Source of the DNA: Datisca glomerata
Taxonomy: Eukaryota; Streptophyta; Magnoliopsida; Cucurbitales; Datiscaceae
Direction: 5' to 3'
DNA: 64,000 nt
NCBI GenBank assembly: GCA_003255025.1
Contig: QANY01007306.1
Location: 678,273 to 742,272 of the forward strand
The translations under genes were made by a program, and so were the position numbers. The notes below the pieces were generated by a model. The model ran no database searches, was not told the DNA's origin, and saw nothing but the letters and a program-made list of their open reading frames with translations. Of the stretch, positions 57,403-64,000 are shown piece by piece. Each line of letters opens with the position of its first letter. Within the stretch, counting starts at the first letter, position 1.

Positions 57403-59759
57403 ATTTGAAGATTGTCCTTCATTACGAGAAGGATAATTTCGACGGTTATATCCCTCTTGTCGACAAAGTCCACATTTACTATGAGTACTTGGCTCTCTCC
57501 AATCCATCTCATTTCGTATATGGGTCGACTTGGGAGAGGGTTGAACTGTGGCTTATAACACTCAACAAGCCCTGACCAGTGATAATAATGTTCAATTAAT
57601 TGAGAACTATCAATACGAGCATGTGCACACACTGCTAACAAATGGGAACATGGGGAGGCCAAATGATTGAAAAATTTTGCAAGTACATGTTCGTTCTTTT
57701 AAATTCTCATACTGTCTGTTTTGTCCTTTGTACATGTGATTCTGATGTTGACCAGTGAGAACCTCGAACCTCTCATTAGCACGGCCAAAAGTTGTGATCT
57801 CATGTGAACTAGCCCTGGCTTCCCAAGTTTTCATCTTCTCAACAACATAAGAAGTAAACACTTCACCTCGTAGTAAGGCATCCCTAGCTTCACTTCTCCG
57901 CTTTTCAAACCAATTCACACTGTGATAAAACGTAAGCTCAACCAAAGCCGTAACTGGTAATATGCGAGCTCCTTTTAGTACACCGTTAAAGGATTCTACA
58001 ACATTTGTTGTCATCCAACCATATCGGTATCCACTATCAAATGCTAGAGTCCACTTTTTCTTTTCAATATTATCAAAGAAGTACATACACCGACTGTTTA
58101 TTTTCTTCATTTCATCCTGCAGAGTTCAAACTTTCGTTGCTGATGTTGCATTCTCGCTCTAAATACTAAATGTTTTAGAGCTTTGTTCTTGTATTTGTCA
58201 TTAAAGTACTCGCAACATGCCTAAAAAAATATCAATGATGGCCTAATGAATCTAACCACCCAAGTTGTTGATTATGTGTTGCAGCTTTTATATCAACATG
58301 TCGGTCAGATATCAACACAAGTCTCTCCCTTTGCGTAACGTAATGCCTCAAGCAATACAAAAACCATGACCAACTATCTATGATTTCCTCATCAACTATA
58401 GCATAAGCAATTGGAAAAATACGTTTGTTTGAATCAACCGACATGGCAATCAACAACTCATGCTTATACTTTCCATATAAAAATGTGTCATCAATTTAAA
58501 TGCCTGGTCTACAATATTTGAATCCTTCTATAGCAGTAGCAAAAGACCAGAACACATATCTGAATATCACATTACCTAGTTCACCGATGTTATGTGTTTT
58601 CCATTGAACTACAGTCCCAGGATTCGACTTCACAAGCATATTCAACAATATTGGTAATTGTTGGTAAGATTGATCCCAATCACCAAACACTTTAACAATT
58701 GCTTTTCGTTTAGCTTCCCATACCTTTCTATAATGCACATCGTATCCAAATTTATTTTTCACCATCTGATGAAGTGCTGCAATAGACGTAGTTGGATCCC
58801 GTTTCACGACACCCTGCAACTCTCGTGCAATCAATGTTGAGTCCAACTATGAATGATCTTGTGATAATCTTGGATGTGTGAGGTCCAGTGTACTGAGTTA
58901 TTTCAAACATATTATGTGATTTTCGACGACATGCACACACTTTCCATTGACAACTTTCATTAAACTTCTTGCATTTTAGATACCAAAGGTTTGGCAATGA
59001 CTCTACCACACTAAAATGTTGATGTTGGATGGGTATCTGATCTAGCTTTGCATTTACGGCATCCCAATCCAACTGAGCAAGGAATGGTGAAGAGGGTTCA
59101 TGCTGGAGTATTTCAGCTGATGGGTTCACAACATCATCCTTTTCAACTTGGTCATCATTTTCATCAATAACATTACAAGCATTTATCTCTTCAAACTCTA
59201 TCAAGAAGAAGCTACGTGGGGGCAAGATGAATTCACATGAACGTCATAAGCATTTGCATCATTCATGTGGCGAACAACTAATACTAGGTATATTTTCTTG
59301 CACTGTAGGATACATGTCATTGTCATGGAATGGAGAAGAAATTGTTGCACTATCGTGTACCTCAACTCCACCACACATATTGTCACTATACAAATTTATG
59401 CTAGGACCTCTTACGTCTCTAGCATTTTTGGTTAAATATAACTCAATTATATTTGGTGGAGGAATTTGAAGCACGATAGTAAACATCACATGAGCATCGT
59501 TATCATTTCGTATCGAAAATTTCACATAGTTGAATGACCCAGCACCAAGAGTAAGTGGGTAACGATAAACTATGTCCAAATTCTAATGTATACAGTCAAT
59601 TGATAAGGCTTCACATAAAATATTATATAGCTCGTTAAAAGTAATCTTCTTATGAAGTACAATTCCCCTCATTGAAAGTTGATCATAAGAAACTCCATTT
59701 GCACCGATTATGATATTACCGTTCATGTAACATAAAACTACCATAGACATTTCCCCCAT
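57387..59759 (-). pseudogene. MuDR-type transposase, broken
   Basis: It cuts and joins MULE ends. Minus strand from ATG at 59759: N-terminal domain (MGEMSMVVLCYMNGNIIIGA; then VYRYPLTLGAGSFNYVKFSI); acidic linker; zinc-finger-like region with ESLPNLWYLKCKKFNESCQW and KVCACRR; KFGYDVHYRKVWEAKRKAIV; DDE core with IDDTFLYGKYKHELLIAMSV, DEEIIDSWSWFLYCLRHYV and LVLISDRHVDIK; WMTTNVVESFNGVLKGARIL; SWIM zinc finger (CTCKIFQSFGLP, then CSHLLAVCAHARI). Breaks: TAG after CIH, stop near 59230, TAA at 58498-58496 just before IDDTF (probably from CAA), and frame changes at 58230 and 57650. Confidence 0.85.
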
Positions 59760-60545
59760 TTGTCAACCTATTAAACAATATACAACAATTTCAGAACTAG
59801 ATCTAAAAATTCTACAAATTAATCTACAAATTCAAAGTTAATAACTACAATTTCATATATATCAACCCATTCATAAATTAAATCTTACAAATTAAGAGTT
59901 TAAACATAAAATGCATCTAAAATTGAATAATTTCAATATTTCAAGAACCCAAAACACATGAAAATCTAGGGTTTGAGAGAGATTAAAAAGAGATATTTAA
60001 AAATTGATGACATATATCTATACAACATTCATAAAAAAATGAATAATTTCAAGATTTGAAGAATAAATTTAAGAGATCAAAGGAGTTAGAAATATACCTA
60101 GGGTTTGTGAAGTTCTTGCTAGTGATTGAGAAATTTTTTTGTGAATAAGAGTGAGATAAGAGTAAGATGATGTAATGCCGGAGAAATGACAGTAAAACTT
60201 CGGCCATAATCAACAGCGAACGGCAACAGGGAAAGAAGGCGTTCACAGGTTGAGGTTCTTCTTCGCGGGATGAGGCGTGTTCTTCTTCGCAGGCTGAGGC
60301 GTGTTCTTCTTCGCGATCGTGTGTATATTAAAAAGGAAAATGTAGAAGGCGTATTTGCAAAATAGGCTTTTCCAAAAGACGCCTTCTACGTGGCCCATAT
60401 TTGGGTCACGCCACCACGAAAGTGGTGCTTTTTGCAAAGACGCATTCGTTCTACGTGTCCTAAACTATTTTATTTTTTAAATTAGTTTCAAAAGTACCGC
60501 ATCTTAATTATTTTTTTCAAAATTATCATAGAATACTCAAAAATA

Positions 60546-60921
60546 CCCTTCTCCTCCTAGGGTCATATCCATATCGGGTTCAGAATCTTCAGATTTTGTA
60601 ATTAAATTTTGAAAACACAGCAATGCAAATAGGAGTAGATCGCGACATTGACGTATTTGATCAAGTCATTTTAGTTTTCAAGTTTTTACGTTTACGTACA
60701 AACAAGAAAAAAGGTATACAGTATGTACATGTACCGTATAGGTCAGGAATAGGACTCGGGAGCAGGAGTATGGGGAAGATCAGTGACAGAGTCACATTTC
60801 TCAAAGGAAGAGAGAGAGAGGGATGGAGTGAGAGAGTCGAAATCCTCACTTCTTTTAAAACGCACAAAACCAACGACAATGAATTGCTTCTGTAACTCAT
60901 TTGCTCAAGTTTGAGACTCAA
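60546..60921. promoter_or_regulatory. Upstream region of the host gene
   Basis: 376 bases between the Mutator-like element and the start codon. No clear TATA box. GA-rich stretch at 60805-60835 (GAAGAGAGAGAGAGGGATGG) may serve as a GA-type promoter element. The MULE lies within 0.4 kb of the gene. Confidence 0.35.
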
Positions 60922-61063
60922 ATGGTCACTTTGGCTACCCCTGTTCTTTCTTCTTCCTTTCTTCCCTCTCTAAACCCCCGTTTCGCAAAACACTCGTTTA
61001 ACCCTCACAACAGAGCCATACCCAATCAGGTGAACTGGCCCTTTTTACTCTGCCTCCCTCCCT

Positions 61064-61110
<47 letters not shown>

Positions 61111-62477
61111 ATGGTCTGTATGGTTGCTGGCAGAGGAGGATCGGGAGTGGAACGTGTAGAGCGGAGCTAGGCAGTGACGCACCTTTCGCTGTTGCAATCG
61201 GTGCTTGCATCCTCAATTCGCTGGTTTTCCCTGTAAACGGCGCTTCCCCCGACGATGAGAGCGATTCCACTTTGGATTCTACCGATGCGAGGTTCGGTGT
61301 TATGGGCATCATAAGCTTCATTCCCTACTTCAATTGGCTGGTATCCTGTCTTTCCTCTTGTTCGATTCTTGTTCCTATTTATGTTAATCTCTCACTAGTT
61401 TCAATTCTTTTTATCTTGATGTTCTGGTGTTTGATAAATTGAGTAGAGTTGGGTTTTTGCGTGGCTTGATACTGGGAAAAGACGTTATGCTATCTATGCG
61501 CTTGTGTATTTAGCTCCCTATCTGAGGTGACTTTCAATCTCAATTCGCATCTTCTAAGTACCATAATTACACTTCTTATCAAAATACCATGGACATATTA
61601 ATAAACTGCAATTAGTTTTCTCTTTTGGGATTTGAATTTTGAAGTTATATCAGAATACCATAGTTATATTACTAAACTGCAATTAGTTCTCTCTCTGAAA
61701 GTTCAATCTGGTGGAAGTGGAGCTAGAATTTGTTTGATTTTCTTGCTTTCGAATGACGTAAAACATGAATTTAGTTGATTTTCTAGAATCTAGTTGTATA
61801 TAACTTCAGGTAAAACACGTACATACACCACCTTAACTGCAATTTTCCCTTCAGTACTTGCTTCAGTTTTTGCAGCAACATTGCGTCAATGAACATGTTT
61901 TTCCCACTTGACCAAATTTTATTAGGACAAATTTATCACTGTCACCTGAGGAAAGCTGGCTTCCTATTGCTAGTATCATTTTCTGCATTATTCATATTCA
62001 GGTACATTTTCTCAAATTCTCTGCCTTATTAAGAGACAAATGCTTGTTTTTCGTTTTTCGTTTTTTAGATCATGTTCTTTTTACATCACAAGTCAATGTT
62101 CACTTGCAGCTTGAAGTAAGTATTAGCAATGGAGATCTTAAGCAATTTCAAATATTTGGCGACTCTGCAAAGGAGCTTTCTTCAAGGACAAGAAAGAGGG
62201 ATGATTCAAATGGGGATGAAGGATCTTATGAAGGGGTATTATGAACTAGTTAATTAATAGTCATATGCATTTTTAGTACCATAATTTTTGTCCCCTTATC
62301 TAACTTAAGTCATTACTTGTTATATCAAAGGGGAGAAAAAGCGAAGACATGAATCTACCATCTGCTGAAGAAGAGTCAAGAAATGAGATTAGAAGATGGG
62401 GACTCCCTAAAAAGCCATTAGATGATAACGAACGGCTGGATGGAGATTGGGATGATAATCAAAGAGGAAAACATTAG
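60922..62477 (+). CDS. Predicted plastid-targeted membrane protein, six exons, 247 codons
   Basis: Exons 60922-61029, 61134-61340, 61447-61526, 61926-62001, 62110-62235 and 62331-62477 join in frame with GT-AG borders throughout; phases are 0, 0, 2, 0, 0. The start is the first ATG (60922) of an S-, L- and R-rich stretch lacking acids (MVTLATPVLSSSFLPSLNPR, FAKHSFNPHNRA), typical of a plastid transit peptide. After a CR-AELGSD region come hydrophobic segments at residues 53-70, 91-103 (FGVMGIISFIPYFNWL around 95-108), 116-128 and 143-157, so several membrane spans are likely. The C terminus (from about 158) is charged and hydrophilic. It resembles conserved plant proteins of unknown function; I cannot name it. 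The frame continues beyond the TAG, see the next entry. Confidence 0.8.
61066..61110 (+). repeat. (CT)n microsatellite in intron 1
   Basis: CT run after CCTCCCTCCCTCCC, just before the branch region of intron 1. It serves as a long polypyrimidine tract and is slippage-prone. Confidence 0.95.
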
Positions 62478-62942
62478 TTTGGATTTTGGAAATTAAAGGA
62501 AAGGAGGAAAAGAAGACAACAAGCAAAAATGAGAAGGAAAGCTGAAGATATTGACAAGTACTAAGCTTTTATTTTATGCTTATGACCCCTTAATATTCTA
62601 TTGAAACTAAACAACGAGACTGGAATCCACAACATTTTCTTTTCCTTTCTTACTTTACAAGATCCATACATAGCAAATAGCAGAGAGAGATTTTGTCTCA
62701 AATGCTTTTACATGAAGATTTTTTTATTGAACCTATAAATATGTAGCTGCTGATATAGTTAAATCTTTGTACCGAGAAGTTTGATTCATGTTGTATACAA
62801 CTAAATTTCATTTCCTATTATTCGCTGAAATATGGTAATGTTGCTAGATAGTTTTTAAATTAATTTTGTTTTCAGACTTGACGGGAATCGTTCGGACACA
62901 ATTCAGCGGCCATGTTATCGAACAGAAGCTCTTCTGTTTTAG
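62478..62942 (+). pseudogene. Lost 3' coding end of the host gene (candidate)
   Basis: After TAG (62475-62477) the same frame stays open for 28 codons: FGFWKLKERRKRRQQAKMRR and KAEDIDK. A GT at 62558 (GACAA|GTACTA) could splice to TTTTCAG|ACTTGACGGG at 62876, giving LDGNRSDTIQRPCYRTEALL and a TAG at 62940-62942. The amino-acid character suggests former coding sequence cut off by a nonsense change, probably of a GAG or similar codon. Alternatively the TAG is the natural end and the rest is 3' UTR. Confidence 0.5.
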
Positions 62943-63389
62943 GGGAACATGATATGATCCATTTCCTTGATTTTGCAATTAATTGTGTGGTCTTACATTA
63001 CTTGTGATACAGATAGAGTGCCGTTGTCTACAATTAATCATAGAAGATCTACTCGTTTACCCTTGGTAGACATCTTTCTGGTTAAGTAAACAAGGTTGAG
63101 CCCGATTAAAATTAAGGGAGAATTGAAAAAATATGAATTTTTCAACTCGAATTGTAAAAATAATTGGAACCGTTTTTTTTTTTTTGCAAAAAGTGATTGC
63201 ATTAATATACATAATTTCTTATGATCGAATAATTTTTGTAAACAAACTATCTACCTCGGCTATTTTTGAAAAAAAAATATTTTCCGACAAATTTGCAGTT
63301 TGAGTTGAAAAGTTAATTTTTCTTATCATTTTTTATAAAATTAATCTACTAAGTGTTTAATTAATTTAGTTTTAATATATTTGATAGGG
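62943..63389. other. AT-rich intergenic DNA
   Basis: No gene seen. A long T run with flanking TTTTTTTTTTTTTG lies at about 63172-63185. Confidence 0.5.
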
Positions 63390-64000
63390 TGTAAGCTTTT
63401 GATGTGTAGAGACGTGATGATATTGTCTATATATAGTGGTAATGATCTCAATATCATTCGATAAAAGAGATATTTTTTCTAATATCTCATCGTTGAAGTG
63501 AAAATTAAAAGACTTAAATAAAATGGACTCTCTTGAAGAATTGTGTAGAACTCGATTCTACAAATCAGTTTATTATTATGGATTCAAGTACACTTCCGCT
63601 TAATTAGTTATTTGATTCTTCACGTTTCAACATACTTCTTAAAATTTTAAGAGACGGTTTTTACCAGTAAAATTTTTTTCTCTAATAAGTGATATCAGAG
63701 CCTTTTCATGTTGATCATGCAAAATCAAATTTATTTAGATCCATGATTATATATATTTTGATGTTCTTAGATTTAATAAATTCGAATTTTGGTGTTATAA
63801 AAATTAGAGAACAATTATAATTTTTCGTTCAAAAAAAGTTAAGGCTGTCGGCAGGCGGTTTCAACTCGACCAGTGATGGATCATTGTCGTAATGACTTAA
63901 CAACACCAGGAGGGGAGTCACGGCCCGAGTCTAGCGGCAAGTGGCCGCTGGCTGATCTGGCTCACATACACACGGGCCAATCGGCCTGTGAAGAGAAACA
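63390..64000 (+). mobile_element. Start of a copia-like LTR retrotransposon (runs off the window)
   Basis: TGATATCAGAGCC at 63690-63702 differs by one base from the primer-binding site complementary to plant initiator tRNA-Met (TGGTATCAGAGCC). The LTR should end just before it. A TATATATAG box near 63430 and the TGTAGAGACG start near 63403 fit an LTR of about 300 bp, but its left edge is uncertain. 63840-64000 is GC-rich internal or leader sequence. Confidence 0.55.

Larger units (their letters stand above)
54740..60545 (-). mobile_element. Decayed Mutator-like element with a plant-mobile-domain gene
   Basis: A MuDR-type transposase (59759-57387) and a PMD gene (about 57130-55680) lie head to tail on the minus strand. 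The outer regions share short matches in inverted orientation (ATTTTGAAAA, TGGAAACTAATT-type, CACGT near an AGAA, GCGTCTTT), which suggests diverged terminal inverted repeats. The exact ends and target duplication are not clear. TGCCTTCAGTGGAGCC and GACGCCTTC-type short repeats recur near both ends. Confidence 0.6.

Noticed and set aside
61066..61110. CT run as a sign of another organellar joint
   Set aside because: It lies inside intron 1 of a well-formed gene, with coding exons in frame on both sides.

Overview
This window is nuclear DNA of a flowering plant, most likely a eudicot. The flanks are AT-rich, with intron-containing genes and decayed Helitron, LTR-retrotransposon and Mutator-like elements. 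The centre is a block of about 30 kb (about 20,652-50,745) built of short pieces of plastid and mitochondrial DNA. All calls come from reading the sequence and recalling protein and RNA families. Edges of organellar pieces are accurate to about 10-20 bases.

Left flank (1-20,651). After 3.4 kb of intergenic DNA comes a candidate Helitron (3440-15737). It has a TC start, a 7-bp hairpin and a CTAG end, and carries a broken RPA1-like gene and a broken PIF1-type helicase. A gag-bearing LTR-retrotransposon remnant on the minus strand lies inside it. Downstream, 15,900-20,651 holds LTR-like sequence of the same retroelement family as a tandem array of one full and one truncated unit. Both places share a GC-richer minisatellite of about 139 bp (about 8190-9130 and 18190-19085). 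The second array unit stops in a CT run exactly where organellar DNA begins.

Organellar block (20,652-50,745). I recognise more than 70 pieces of about 30-480 bp on both strands and in no organellar order. Plastid pieces: ycf1, ycf2 (about 13), ycf15, rpoB, rpoC1, rpoC2, psaA, psaB, psbB, psbE/F, petA, petB, atpB, atpI, ndhB, ndhG, ndhH, ndhI, ndhJ, accD, clpP, cemA, infA, rpl2, rpl23, rps4, rps7, rps12, rrn23, trnR-ACG, trnG-GCC and part of trnP. Mitochondrial pieces: rrn18, cox1, cob, nad9 and ccmFN. Scraps of Ty3/gypsy gag, RT and integrase and of a LINE are mixed in. Nearly all protein pieces carry stops or frameshifts, so they are fossils; two tRNA-sized pieces are full length. Several joints and segments recur, so parts of the mosaic were copied after or during joining.

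Right flank (50,745-64,000). This holds a 59-bp imperfect palindrome, a broken exon-like stretch, a small Helitron on the minus strand with a doubled 5' end and an LTR-sized insertion, and a decayed Mutator-like element (about 54.7-60.5 kb) with a MuDR-type transposase and a plant-mobile-domain gene. One nearly intact host gene follows (60922-62477, six exons, 247 codons). It encodes a membrane protein with a plastid-transit-like N terminus, and its frame continues past the stop in a way that suggests a recent nonsense change. A copia-like LTR with a tRNA-iMet primer-binding site begins near the right edge.
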